34,346 nt of DNA from Bacteroidales bacterium. Its GTDB lineage: Bacteria > Bacteroidota > Bacteroidia > Bacteroidales > JAIPAH01. The stretch spans positions 1 through 34,346 of the forward strand of contig JAIPBX010000023.1 of assembly GCA_021738485.1 (NCBI GenBank), given 5' to 3'. The translations under genes and the position numbers were made by a program. Below are positions 21,520-30,225 of this stretch, one piece after another. The first letter of the stretch is position 1. Each line of letters starts with the position of its first letter. The notes beneath the pieces are model-generated. The model ran no database searches, was not told where the DNA came from, and saw only the letters and a list, made by a program, of their open reading frames with translations.

Positions 21520-23127
21520 ATGAGACTTAAAGGTTTTTTAACAATAATGTTGGCATCATTTTTACTTATGGGGTGCAGTACATCATATCAAACAAGTACG
21601 TTACCCAATGATGATGCTTATTACGATCCTTTCACACCCGGCCGGCAGGTTGAAAAGCAAGCTACAGCAGCTAAAGGAGAGCAAGCTGATATGCAGGAAG
21701 AAAATGCAAAGGTAGCTGATGCAAAATCGGGCATGAAGGAAGTTTCACCGGACAGTAGCCAGGTAGCTTCGGGATCGGCATACGACGATTATTACAACTA
21801 CGAATACACTTCACGAATTCGACGCTTTCATACTGATTATTACTTCGATAGTTATTACCACGATTATTATACCAACTCTTATTGGTACAGCCATAATCCG
21901 CATGCTTTCGGGACAAGCATTTACGTAGGATATAACCACTTTGGTCCTCATTACAGAAACCCATGGTATTATGGTTCAGCAAGCTGGTATGGATACGGTG
22001 GCTACTGGGGTTCTTCATGGTGGGGATATAACAATTGGTATGGATATAATCCCTATAATTACTATGGCTATGGATATGGCTATCCCGGTTACGGCGGATT
22101 ATACAGCTATAACCTCGGATACAGTAGCGGTTACATGGCAGGCCTTTACAGCGGAGGATATTATAGTGGTGTATACAATAATCCTTACGATGTCAATTCC
22201 AGTTACTATTACGGAAAAAGAGATGATCGCGGAGGAGGTGCCGGCTTAGGCTCAACAGATTCGAGGGGAAGAAGAGATCTTTCATCCGGAGCACGTAAAA
22301 AGGCTGATAATAAGAATGAGCAAGTTCAACAAGCCGCTCAAAGGAGTGAAAGAGCCAGAGCCGCTCAGAAAGATAACAACCGGGCTGAAAAAGGTCAGCG
22401 AACAAGAGTTGCTGAGGAGCGGCAAAATGCTAATCGACAAGAGAGGGCAGAGCGATCAAACCGATCACAAACTGCCGAAAATCGCCGGGATACACAAATT
22501 GAAAGGTCTCAACAAGCTTCGCCGGAAAACCGCCAGCGGGCTCAAAACAATGCACAAAGAGAATTTCAAAAGCCTGCGAACAATCGACAGCAAAACGAAG
22601 GCAGCAGCAAGCGATATTCATCGGCTCGTAGCTCAGAAAGGAATTATGTGCGGCCTTCGGAGCGTAGTGGTGACAACCTTAATAAACCGAAACGCTATCA
22701 AACTCCGAATTATGCAAAACCACGTTCCAGCAGGGAATACAGCAGTCCTGGTACACGAAGCACCTATCAGAGGACTTCTCCTTCCAGAAAGAACCAGAGT
22801 ATAAATCGTAGCGGGTCCAATACCAAACGGTATAACAGACCTTCAAGTCGCTCCTACGACAACAATCGCTCACGATCCTCTTCCAGGGATTATAACCGGT
22901 CATCAAGGAGTTCAGGAAATGATCGCTCCTATAACCGTTCAAGCAGTTCCTCTTCAAGAAATTACAACAGGAGTAGCAGCTCCTCGCGAAGCAGGGGATC
23001 ATCAAGTAGTTCAAGCGGACGAAGCATTAATCGATCAAGCAGTTCGTCGAGCAGTAGCTCATCAAGCGGCCGTTCAGGAAGCAGTTCCGGTAGTAGCCGT
23101 TCACGCGGTGGCGGAGGTAGAAAGTAA
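21520..23127 (+). CDS. Low-complexity lipoprotein: Tyr/Gly-rich middle, Arg/Ser-rich C-terminus
   Basis: 535 residues. Residues 1-19 are a lipoprotein signal with lipobox LLMGC (C19). Residues about 85-230 are dominated by Tyr, Gly, Ser and Trp in repeated short units (YYGYGYGYPGYGG), like adhesive or surface-coat proteins. From about 235 the sequence turns highly basic and polar (Arg, Gln, Asn, Ala), then becomes an Arg/Ser-rich tail with long serine runs ending in RSRGGGGRK. No enzymatic domain is visible; both regions are predicted disordered. A strong ribosome binding site suggests high expression. The FadL-like barrel gene follows after 20 nt. Likely an outer-membrane or surface-exposed structural or binding protein; function is not known. 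Confidence 0.82.
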   Translation: MRLKGFLTIMLASFLLMGCSTSYQTSTLPNDDAYYDPFTPGRQVEKQATAAKGEQADMQEENAKVADAKSGMKEVSPDSSQVASGSAYDDYYNYEYTSRIRRFHTDYYFDSYYHDYYTNSYWYSHNPHAFGTSIYVGYNHFGPHYRNPWYYGSASWYGYGGYWGSSWWGYNNWYGYNPYNYYGYGYGYPGYGGLYSYNLGYSSGYMAGLYSGGYYSGVYNNPYDVNSSYYYGKRDDRGGGAGLGSTDSRGRRDLSSGARKKADNKNEQVQQAAQRSERARAAQKDNNRAEKGQRTRVAEERQNANRQERAERSNRSQTAENRRDTQIERSQQASPENRQRAQNNAQREFQKPANNRQQNEGSSKRYSSARSSERNYVRPSERSGDNLNKPKRYQTPNYAKPRSSREYSSPGTRSTYQRTSPSRKNQSINRSGSNTKRYNRPSSRSYDNNRSRSSSRDYNRSSRSSGNDRSYNRSSSSSSRNYNRSSSSSRSRGSSSSSSGRSINRSSSSSSSSSSSGRSGSSSGSSRSRGGGGRK

Positions 23128-23147
23128 CTCTTTTTAAAAATCAGATT

Positions 23148-24644
23148 ATGAAGAAGATAGCAATTTTGATAAGTGTCTTACTGACAACGTTTATCACCCA
23201 TGAGGGTTTGGCTCAGTCTGAAACAGACGCCCTTAGGTATTCAAGGTTGTATTTTGGGGGATCAGCCCGTAGTTCAGCAATGGGCGGTGCTTTCGGGGCA
23301 ATAGGGGCCGACATGAGCACCATGAGTACCAACCCCGGGGGAATAGGCTTGTACAGTCATTCCCAGCTCTCTATAAGCCCTGCCCTGAACAAAGGAGAAA
23401 CGGAATCGACTTACCTGGGCACTACGGCAATTGATTCGAGATACGATTTCGGTATGCAAAATATCGGAGCAGTATTTACCTTTACACCGGGAGATGATCA
23501 ATCCGGTTGGAAAAAAATCCAGTTCGGGATAGGTAGCAACCGGTTGAAAAATTTCAATAACCAGTTTCAGGTCCTAGGTAAGAATACGCAAAAGTATGGA
23601 ACCATTATGGAACCCTACTGGAATTATGCTACTAACGGGGGTGGGAGTAATCTTCAACCGAATGCCTTGGAGAGAAATGCCGCTTTTGATGCTTACCTTG
23701 CCTATGAAGCCGATTTGTTGTATGATGCAAATACTGACCAAGAAGGCTATCAATGGGGCTATGATGCCATTTTCGGAGGCGTACAGCAGAATAAAGTCAC
23801 AGAAACCTCAGGGGCGGTCGATGAAGTCTACATCACACTCGGGGGAAATTACAATGATCGCCTGTATCTGGGTGGCACCCTAGGATTTCAGAGCATAGAA
23901 TACAAACAGGAAAGCACTTACAAAGAAAGAGATATTGCCGATACTATTCCTTATTTCAATGCGCTAACAAAATATGACGATCTAAAAACGACAGGCTCCG
24001 GGGTTAATTTAAAGCTTGGAGCCATCTACCGTGCTTTTCAATGGTTGAGGGTGGGCGTTGCTTATCACACACCAACTTTCTACAATAATATGCAGGACGA
24101 ATGGAGCGCACAGATAGAGTCGACATTGGATCTTGGTGATGGCCCTGAATCCAGTTCATCCAGAACATCCAAAGGGCGCTTTGACTATAAATTGAGAACC
24201 CCGTCAAGATGGATATTTAGTGGCGCTTACATTGCCGGTCAATATGGTCTCATTTCCGTCGATTACGAAATTATCGATTATTCCTCCGCCAACCTTGACT
24301 CGGATTCGGATAATTTTTCCACGGCTAATAATGCTATCGACCAGAATTTTCAGCGCCAGCACAACATCAGGGTAGGCACCGAGTGGAGATATAGCAATTA
24401 CTATATCCGCGGAGGATATAGTATGTACGGCTCACCCTCCAACATAAATGCCGATGAATATGGCAGTACGACGTTCACAACGCTGGGATTAGGGTATAAA
24501 ACCAATCATTTTTTCCTGGATGTTGCCTACGTTCACTCCGAAATGAAAGATACGTACTTTATTTATGACGCAAACTATGCCGAGCCGGCAGAAAATAAAT
24601 ATTTTAAGGAGCGTTTTATGACGTCCATTGGATTTACATTTTAA
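23148..24644 (+). CDS. OmpP1/FadL-like outer-membrane beta-barrel protein
   Basis: 498 residues with a signal peptide ending in GLAQS (about residue 23). The start of the mature part, ALRYSRLYFGGSARSSAMGGAFGAIGADMSTMSTNPGGIGLY, is the standard FadL/TodX-like N-terminal block found across Bacteroidota. The rest consists of beta strands with aromatic belts, and the protein ends in FMTSIGFTF with a C-terminal Phe. Members transport hydrophobic compounds or have unknown roles. It probably shares a transcript with the preceding lipoprotein. Confidence 0.85.
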   Translation: MKKIAILISVLLTTFITHEGLAQSETDALRYSRLYFGGSARSSAMGGAFGAIGADMSTMSTNPGGIGLYSHSQLSISPALNKGETESTYLGTTAIDSRYDFGMQNIGAVFTFTPGDDQSGWKKIQFGIGSNRLKNFNNQFQVLGKNTQKYGTIMEPYWNYATNGGGSNLQPNALERNAAFDAYLAYEADLLYDANTDQEGYQWGYDAIFGGVQQNKVTETSGAVDEVYITLGGNYNDRLYLGGTLGFQSIEYKQESTYKERDIADTIPYFNALTKYDDLKTTGSGVNLKLGAIYRAFQWLRVGVAYHTPTFYNNMQDEWSAQIESTLDLGDGPESSSSRTSKGRFDYKLRTPSRWIFSGAYIAGQYGLISVDYEIIDYSSANLDSDSDNFSTANNAIDQNFQRQHNIRVGTEWRYSNYYIRGGYSMYGSPSNINADEYGSTTFTTLGLGYKTNHFFLDVAYVHSEMKDTYFIYDANYAEPAENKYFKERFMTSIGFTF

Positions 24645-24674
24645 GTCTCAATGATTTTGATAATTGCCGTATTT

Positions 24675-24715
24675 CCGGGGTTTGCCTCTTTTCAGGGCAA
24701 ACCCCGGTCTTTTTT
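24675..24715 (+). terminator. Rho-independent terminator after the FadL-like gene
   Basis: A perfect 12-bp stem, CCGGGGTTTGCC (24675-24686) with GGCAAACCCCGG (24696-24707), then TCTTTTTT. It lies 30 nt past the stop and 14 nt from the end of the convergent minus-strand gene. Confidence 0.94.
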
Positions 24716-24728
24716 ACTTCAAATCCCA

Positions 24729-26225
24729 TTATTCTGACAACAGTCTTGCTTTTCCCGCTTCGGCCTTTTGATGGATAGATAACTCATATTCAAACCCAGA
24801 TAAATCCAGGCATTTTTCATATTGCTTAAGAGCTTCTCCATAATATCCCTTTTGCTCATAAATATGCCCGCTCATCAGAGCTGCATTAGCCGCAAAATAA
24901 GCCTCCAGGTCTTTTCCTTTAACGAAAGTTTTCTCATAATAAGTCAATGCTGTATCCACTCGCTCCTGCTCATGAAAAACACGGCCCTTACGGTAATACC
25001 ATTCAACTTTTCTTTTAGTGGATTTTCCTGCAGGGTCAAAATTATTAAGTGACTTTAAAGCTTGCTGATAATAGCCCCCGTCAAAAGCAAGACGGGCTTT
25101 GAGAAGATCTGTATCGGGAATTTTATCGCTCTCAGCTTCATTGGCGGCACTTTTATCCGCCCCGATTAAAGCCTCCCCTTTTTGGGTGGCATAATGAATA
25201 TAATTTTTATACCGGGAAACGTCATCATTAATCAGGTAATACCATGCCTTTTTTTGATAAGTAGATTTGATATAATGTCGTCCGGGAAATTTTTCCAGAT
25301 ATTTATCAAAATACTCTATGCATTTTGGAGAATTCTTATACAAATAGGCCAACCCTCTCATGTAATCGAGATAATAAAATGGGTACTGCCCCTGCTCTTT
25401 TTCATAAGCGTTTAAAACCGTCAATGCCTTTTCGTTCTTTCGTTTTTTCTGAAGCAGATTTCCATAGGCAAAGACGAGTAAAGGCTGGTGCTTTAAAATT
25501 CCCTTCCGATGGTATGCCTCATACCGCTGCATAATAGTTTTATCAACCTCTTGTTGAATATTCATATCAATAAAAGAAAGCATAAACAGGGTGGGATATT
25601 CCAGGAAAGCCCATGCTGTATCGCTCTCCGATTTGGCGAGCATGTCAACGATTCGACCCTTTCCTCCTTTAATTGTTCCTTCCAGGTTAAGGAGGTCTGC
25701 CAACCATTCATATTTTTGAGGAATTGTGCCAATCAAAACCTCGATTACCCCCAATCCTGCATGACCGGGAATAAAAGCCGGATGTTTTTGGTAATTTTCT
25801 TTCAGAAGCCTGTAGGCCTTGTTCAATTCTATCGCCGCTCGGAACCTATCTCCCATCTTTCCTCTTATGGGTACCCAACGGAGATAAATTTCTCCTTTCA
25901 TATAGTCTTTATACTTATTAGCCCCGGAAAGGTTATCGATCTTCTCCAGTCGATCTTCTCTTCTCTCAAGGGCGGCCTCGTACAATGCTTCGTCTTCACT
26001 TATAAAAATCTTCAGAAAATCGCGGTAATCCTCCAGAAATTCCACCACCCTGTTTTCAGGGTTCTGACGGCGCTCCTTGTCAAGCATTCGGGCGGCTTGC
26101 TCGAAACGCAATGCAGCTATATCATTAATAGCCTTTTTACATGCCGGAGTGTAGCGCGTTTGGGGATAACCCGCTGTCAAAATTAATAACAACCCGCATA
26201 GTAAAAAGACTTTCCTGATATTCAT
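24729..26225 (-). CDS. Secreted tetratricopeptide-repeat protein
   Basis: 498 residues. A signal peptide (about 1-22, MNIRKVFLLCGLLLILTAGYPQ) exports it. The body is all-helical with TPR-like pairs, clearest near the C-terminus (VEWYYRKGRVFHEQERVDTALTYYEK; ALMSGHIYEQKGYYGEALKQYEKCLDLSG). The central region (about 140-240, GHAGLGVIEVLIGTIPQKYEWLADLL) recalls eukaryotic-type outer-membrane TPR proteins of the DUF3808 kind, but I would not insist on that. Probable protein-protein interaction scaffold in the periplasm. A -7 element lies just upstream. Confidence 0.82.
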   Translation of the reverse strand: MNIRKVFLLCGLLLILTAGYPQTRYTPACKKAINDIAALRFEQAARMLDKERRQNPENRVVEFLEDYRDFLKIFISEDEALYEAALERREDRLEKIDNLSGANKYKDYMKGEIYLRWVPIRGKMGDRFRAAIELNKAYRLLKENYQKHPAFIPGHAGLGVIEVLIGTIPQKYEWLADLLNLEGTIKGGKGRIVDMLAKSESDTAWAFLEYPTLFMLSFIDMNIQQEVDKTIMQRYEAYHRKGILKHQPLLVFAYGNLLQKKRKNEKALTVLNAYEKEQGQYPFYYLDYMRGLAYLYKNSPKCIEYFDKYLEKFPGRHYIKSTYQKKAWYYLINDDVSRYKNYIHYATQKGEALIGADKSAANEAESDKIPDTDLLKARLAFDGGYYQQALKSLNNFDPAGKSTKRKVEWYYRKGRVFHEQERVDTALTYYEKTFVKGKDLEAYFAANAALMSGHIYEQKGYYGEALKQYEKCLDLSGFEYELSIHQKAEAGKARLLSE

Positions 26226-26239
26226 AAACGAAAGTTACA

Positions 26240-26247
26240 CAAAAATA
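26240..26247 (-). promoter_or_regulatory. -7 promoter element of the TPR gene
   Basis: On the minus strand it reads TATTTTTG, 14 nt before the ATG at 26225, so the predicted transcript has a leader of under 10 nt. Confidence 0.45.
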
Positions 26248-26328
26248 AATAACAAACGGGAATAAACTGCTGCAGCGCATAATCTCTTGCAACTGTATAT
26301 TCCCGCCTATGATAATCTTAAGGTAAAA

Positions 26329-27156
26329 CTACTTCTTTTCCAGGTTTTTTTCAGCTTTTTCAGCAATATCATCATCCACCAGAATTCGCCCGCAGAATTC
26401 ACAAACGATAATCTTTTTATGGGTTTTGATATCCAACTGATGCTGCGGGGGAATTTTACTGAAACAGCCTCCACAAGCGTCTCTTTCTATCTTAACCACA
26501 GCCAGGCCATTTCGCGCATTCTCTCTTATTCGGTTGTAAGCATTGAGAAGCCTATCCTCTATCTCCTTATCCAGTTTCCGGGACTTCTCATTCATCTCCT
26601 TTTCCTCTTTTTCAGTCTCGGAGACGATCTCATTCAGCTCTTTCTGCTTTTCCTCGAGGTCTTTCTTGCGCTCATCAAGCTCGGACTTAGCCTTCTCAAC
26701 CTGTTCATTTTTAGCCTTTTTCTTTTCTTCCGCCTCTTTGATACGCTTCTCGGCCAGTTGAATCTCCAGGTTTTGGTATTCCAATTCTTTAGCAATAGAA
26801 TCATATTCGCGATTGTTGCGAACATTCATCTGCTGCTCTTCATATTTTTTAATCAGATCATTGCTTTCTTTAATCTGATTTTGCTTATCCTTGATGTCCT
26901 TGTCAATTTCCTCAATTTCATTCTGAAATTTCTCCACACGCGTCTCCAACCCGGCAATTTCATCCTCAAGATCCTGCACCTCAAGAGGCAGTTCACCTCT
27001 GATAACTTTTATCTTATCAATCTGTGCATCAATTTTCTGCTTCGAGTAAAGGGCTACCAGTTTGTTTTCAATCGAACTTACAACACTCTCCTCATTCTGT
27101 GTTGCCTGGGCTTTCTTATTTTGTTTGACTTTAACTTCATCAGCCTTTTTAGCCAT
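26329..27156 (-). CDS. Coiled-coil protein with C-terminal C4 zinc ribbon
   Basis: 275 residues. Residues about 30-205 form a long coiled coil rich in Glu and Lys with leucine heptads. The C-terminus has a zinc ribbon (CGGCFSKIP ... VCEFCGRILVDD) with two CxxC pairs, the zf-RING_7/CdsZ family. Proteins of this family bind nucleic acid or act as chaperone-like adaptors; the role in Bacteroidota is not settled. Its gene follows the Nif3 gene by 32 nt on the same strand, an arrangement common in bacteria. Confidence 0.9.
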   Translation of the reverse strand: MAKKADEVKVKQNKKAQATQNEESVVSSIENKLVALYSKQKIDAQIDKIKVIRGELPLEVQDLEDEIAGLETRVEKFQNEIEEIDKDIKDKQNQIKESNDLIKKYEEQQMNVRNNREYDSIAKELEYQNLEIQLAEKRIKEAEEKKKAKNEQVEKAKSELDERKKDLEEKQKELNEIVSETEKEEKEMNEKSRKLDKEIEDRLLNAYNRIRENARNGLAVVKIERDACGGCFSKIPPQHQLDIKTHKKIIVCEFCGRILVDDDIAEKAEKNLEKK

Positions 27157-27188
27157 AATATCCGCTTTCTTTGTATTAAAAAATCTGT

Positions 27189-28283
27189 TTATAAATAATT
27201 TATCGGATTTGTATCTATTTCAGATAAAGTGGGTGCAAAATTAGGAAATTTTTTGATAATTAACTGATTTAATAAGTCTTTTGTATACTTTTCACTTTCA
27301 TGATGCCCAATATCCACTAAAATAAAATCTTTATCCGCCTCAAAAAACTCATGATACTTCATGTCGGCTGTAATGAACATATCAGCTCCCGCCTTTTTCG
27401 CTTTGTCTATCAAAAAACTTCCGGAGCCTCCGCATACGGCAACTTTTTTTACCTGTTTATCTTTTGAAGTGGAATGTCTGATACACCCTATTCCCAGCTC
27501 CTTCTTTATTTTTTCCAAAAATTTTTCTGCAGCATAGGCTTCTTTCAGTTCCCCAATCATTCCATGACCCACCTTATCAAATTTATTATCCAAAGGATAA
27601 ACGTCATAAGCTACTTCTTCGTATGGATGAGATTCAAAAAGTGCTTTCAGCACTTTATCCTCCAGGTATAGGGGATACACCGTTTCGATTCTTTCCTCCC
27701 GCTCATAATGCAACTGGTTTTTCTCTCCGACAAAGGGATCGGTCCCTTCGCCGGGCTTAAAAGAACCGCGGCCTTCCAGGTTAAAACTGCAACTGTCGTA
27801 TTCGCCAATTTTTCCGGCACCCGCTTCAAAAATAGCTTTTCTGACTTTCTCTGCATAATCGACCGGGCAGAAGGTAGCCAGCTTTTTCAACAGATTCTCT
27901 TTGGGTTCCAATACCTGCTGATTCTGCATTCCTACTTTATCGGCAAGCATTTTGCTCACGCCAAAATCGACACTATCCAGGTTAGTATGCGCCGCATACA
28001 CAGCTATGTCGTTTTTAATGGCTGCCTCTACGGTTCGTTCCACATGATTCTGACCTGTTATCTTCTTCAATCCTTTGAATATAATGGGATGATGAGCAAT
28101 TATTAAATTACAGTTTTTGCGCACAGCTTCTGATACAACCTCCTCGGTAACATCCACTGTCAAAAGCATCCCTTTTAAATCTTTAGCCTCATCTCCCAGT
28201 AAAAGTCCGGAATTATCATAAGACTCCTGAAGCATCAAAGGAACAGTTTGATCCAAATATGACGTAACTTCCTTAATTTTCAT
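27189..28283 (-). CDS. Nif3-like dinuclear metal centre protein (YbgI/YqfO family)
   Basis: 364 residues, the long form with a central inserted domain (about 125-230) as in Bacillus YqfO, compared with about 247 in Escherichia coli YbgI. Metal-binding motifs are visible: IIAHHPIIFKGLKKI (about 60-74), AAHTNLDS (about 97-104) and the C-terminal DIGHHESE. The family forms toroidal hexamers with two metal ions per subunit. It has been annotated as GTP cyclohydrolase I type 2 but the reaction is uncertain. It heads the operon with the zinc-ribbon protein. Confidence 0.94.
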   Translation of the reverse strand: MKIKEVTSYLDQTVPLMLQESYDNSGLLLGDEAKDLKGMLLTVDVTEEVVSEAVRKNCNLIIAHHPIIFKGLKKITGQNHVERTVEAAIKNDIAVYAAHTNLDSVDFGVSKMLADKVGMQNQQVLEPKENLLKKLATFCPVDYAEKVRKAIFEAGAGKIGEYDSCSFNLEGRGSFKPGEGTDPFVGEKNQLHYEREERIETVYPLYLEDKVLKALFESHPYEEVAYDVYPLDNKFDKVGHGMIGELKEAYAAEKFLEKIKKELGIGCIRHSTSKDKQVKKVAVCGGSGSFLIDKAKKAGADMFITADMKYHEFFEADKDFILVDIGHHESEKYTKDLLNQLIIKKFPNFAPTLSEIDTNPINYL

Positions 28284-28303
28284 AACTTAAATCATTTGTT
28301 TCA

Positions 28304-28311
28304 CAAAATTA
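28304..28311 (-). promoter_or_regulatory. -7 promoter element of the Nif3/zinc-ribbon operon
   Basis: On the minus strand it reads TAATTTTG, 20 nt before the Nif3 start codon. Confidence 0.5.
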
Positions 28312-28374
28312 AGGATAAAATCATGAATAACTTTTAGGAAAATCATAATTAATATTGTAATTTTCCACCATAAT

Positions 28375-29436
28375 ATGTGGAGGGTATTAGTTTTTCCGTT
28401 TACGCTTATTTATGGGATAATTGTTCTATTGAGGAATAAATTCTTCGATTGGGGCATTTTACGTTCCAAAAAATTTGACATCCCGGTAATTTCCGTGGGT
28501 AATTTATCCGTGGGGGGATCAGGGAAGAGCCCCCATGTGGAATACCTTATCAGGCTATTAAAAAAAGAATATAACATTGCTACCCTAAGCAGAGGTTACC
28601 GGCGAAAAACCAAGGGTTTCCGCATTGTAAAACAACAGGCTACAGCCCGGGAAGTGGGTGATGAGCCCTGCCAATTCAAACATAAATTCAGGGAAATTAC
28701 CGTTGCTGTTGATGAAAAAAGGCGTCGCGGTATTGAAAAAATCAAACAGCTGGATCCTTATGTGGAAGTCATCCTTCTTGACGACGCCTTCCAGCATCGT
28801 TATGTAAAGCCCGGACTAAGTATTTTAGTAACCGATTTTCACAATCCCTACCCCGAAGATTTTTTAATGCCCTCGGGCAGATTACGTGAACAAGCCTGGG
28901 GAGCTAAACGCGCTGATATTATTATTGTTAGTAAAACGCCGAATGTCCTCTCGCCCATTACGAAAAGGAGATTTTATCATGAAATCAACCCCCTGCCCCA
29001 CCAGTTATTGCTTTTTACTTACGTGAAATACGGCATGTTACGAAAGGTCTTTGAGTCAAACTCCGAGGACAAAATACCCCAGTCTTTTAACTCTATACTC
29101 ATGGTGACAGGCATTGCCAATCCTTATCCCCTGGAAGAACATCTTAGAGAGAAATGCTATGACCTGGAAAAATTCAGCTATCCCGATCATCATAAATTTT
29201 CAAAATCCGATCTTAAAAAGATTAAAAAAGCCTATGACAATATATTCTCCCCTAAAAAGGCAATCATAACGACCGAAAAAGATGCCGCGCGCCTGAGGTC
29301 AACAATTGGGATAGAACTTTTAAAAGACTTACCTTTGTACCTTATTCCCGTGGAAGTAGCTTTCCACAAAGGACAAAAGCAAAAGTTTGATAGAAAAGTA
29401 TTAAATTATGTCAGAGAAAATCAAGGAAACCAGTAA
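28375..29436 (+). CDS. lpxK: Tetraacyldisaccharide 4'-kinase LpxK
   Basis: 353 residues. LpxK phosphorylates the 4' position of the lipid A precursor at the inner face of the inner membrane. An N-terminal hydrophobic segment (about 3-20) is followed by the P-loop region ISVGNLSVGGSGKSPHVEYL, ATLSRGYRRKTKGF, VGDEPCQF, ILLDDAFQHRYV and TTEKDAARL, all conserved in the family. The last 29 nt overlap the start of the PNP gene. Divergent from the Nif3 operon. Identification is firm. Confidence 0.95.
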   Translation: MWRVLVFPFTLIYGIIVLLRNKFFDWGILRSKKFDIPVISVGNLSVGGSGKSPHVEYLIRLLKKEYNIATLSRGYRRKTKGFRIVKQQATAREVGDEPCQFKHKFREITVAVDEKRRRGIEKIKQLDPYVEVILLDDAFQHRYVKPGLSILVTDFHNPYPEDFLMPSGRLREQAWGAKRADIIIVSKTPNVLSPITKRRFYHEINPLPHQLLLFTYVKYGMLRKVFESNSEDKIPQSFNSILMVTGIANPYPLEEHLREKCYDLEKFSYPDHHKFSKSDLKKIKKAYDNIFSPKKAIITTEKDAARLRSTIGIELLKDLPLYLIPVEVAFHKGQKQKFDRKVLNYVRENQGNQ

Positions 29437-30220
29437 TTTTCTTTTAAAAGACTTATCTGAAAAACCGGAAATCGGAATCATCCTGGGAACAGGTTTGGGT
29501 GAACTAGGACGCGAGATTCATGTTAAAAAAGAAATCAAATACAGTAATATCCCAAATTTTCCAACTTCTACCGTGAAGGGCCATGAAGGCAAATTGCTAT
29601 TCGGCACACTCAACGACCGGAATGTTGTAGCCATGCAAGGACGTTTTCATTATTACGAAGGCTACTCCATGAAACAACTCACCTTTCCCATTCGCGTGAT
29701 GCATTTTTTAGGAGTCAAAACATTGGTTTTATCCAATGCTGCCGGAGGGTTAAATGAGGATTTTGAAATCGGCGATATTATGTTTATCACCGACCACATC
29801 AATCTTATGCCCGACAATCCGCTAATCGGTATAAACGATGACAACCTGGGCCCCCGTTTTCTGGATATGAGTGAAGTGTACAACGAAAACATCATTCGTG
29901 ATGCCAAAAAAATAGCCCGCCATAATCAGATACGCTTCCAGACGGGCGTTTACGCCGCCGTTACCGGACCTACTTTTGAAACACCCGCTGAATACAAATA
30001 TATCCGAACTATCGGTGCTGACTCTGTGGGGATGTCAACCATTCCCGAAGCGATTGCTGCCCGGCATATGGATATGAATGTTTTTGCTATCTCGCTGATT
30101 ACAGACCTGGGGGTGGAAGGCAAAATTGTGGAGGTATCTCACGAAGAAGTGCTGGAAGCGGCCAAGGCCGCCGAACCTTACGCCCGAAAAATCATTAAGG
30201 AACTCGTACCTAAGCTTTAG
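29408..30220 (+). CDS. Purine-nucleoside phosphorylase (trimeric class)
   Basis: 270 residues, cytoplasmic. The enzyme splits purine nucleosides with phosphate. Typical blocks: IGIILGTGLGELG (phosphate site), KGHEGKLLFG, GRFHYYEGY, VLSNAAGGLN, TGPTFETPAEYKYIRTIGADSVGMSTIPEAIAARHM and the late LITDLGVEG. Length and motifs put it in the trimeric PNP class rather than the hexameric DeoD class. The ATG overlaps lpxK by 29 nt; no later in-frame start leaves the phosphate loop region with a normal N-terminus, so the overlap is probably real. Confidence 0.95.
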   Translation: MSEKIKETSNFLLKDLSEKPEIGIILGTGLGELGREIHVKKEIKYSNIPNFPTSTVKGHEGKLLFGTLNDRNVVAMQGRFHYYEGYSMKQLTFPIRVMHFLGVKTLVLSNAAGGLNEDFEIGDIMFITDHINLMPDNPLIGINDDNLGPRFLDMSEVYNENIIRDAKKIARHNQIRFQTGVYAAVTGPTFETPAEYKYIRTIGADSVGMSTIPEAIAARHMDMNVFAISLITDLGVEGKIVEVSHEEVLEAAKAAEPYARKIIKELVPKL

Positions 30221-30225
30221 GGATT

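Noticed and set aside
22800-23120. Repetitive DNA that might be a repeat array or CRISPR-like
   Set aside because: The repeats are short serine/arginine codon runs in a low-complexity protein end, without regular unit length or spacers.
25509-26186. A 225-residue plus-strand frame
   Set aside because: Antisense to the TPR protein; no recognisable motif or start context.
26287-27198. A 303-residue frame on the plus strand, rich in Leu and Phe, resembling a membrane protein
   Set aside because: It lies fully antisense to the coiled-coil zinc-ribbon gene; the Leu/Phe richness is the mirror of Glu/Lys codons. No domain is visible.
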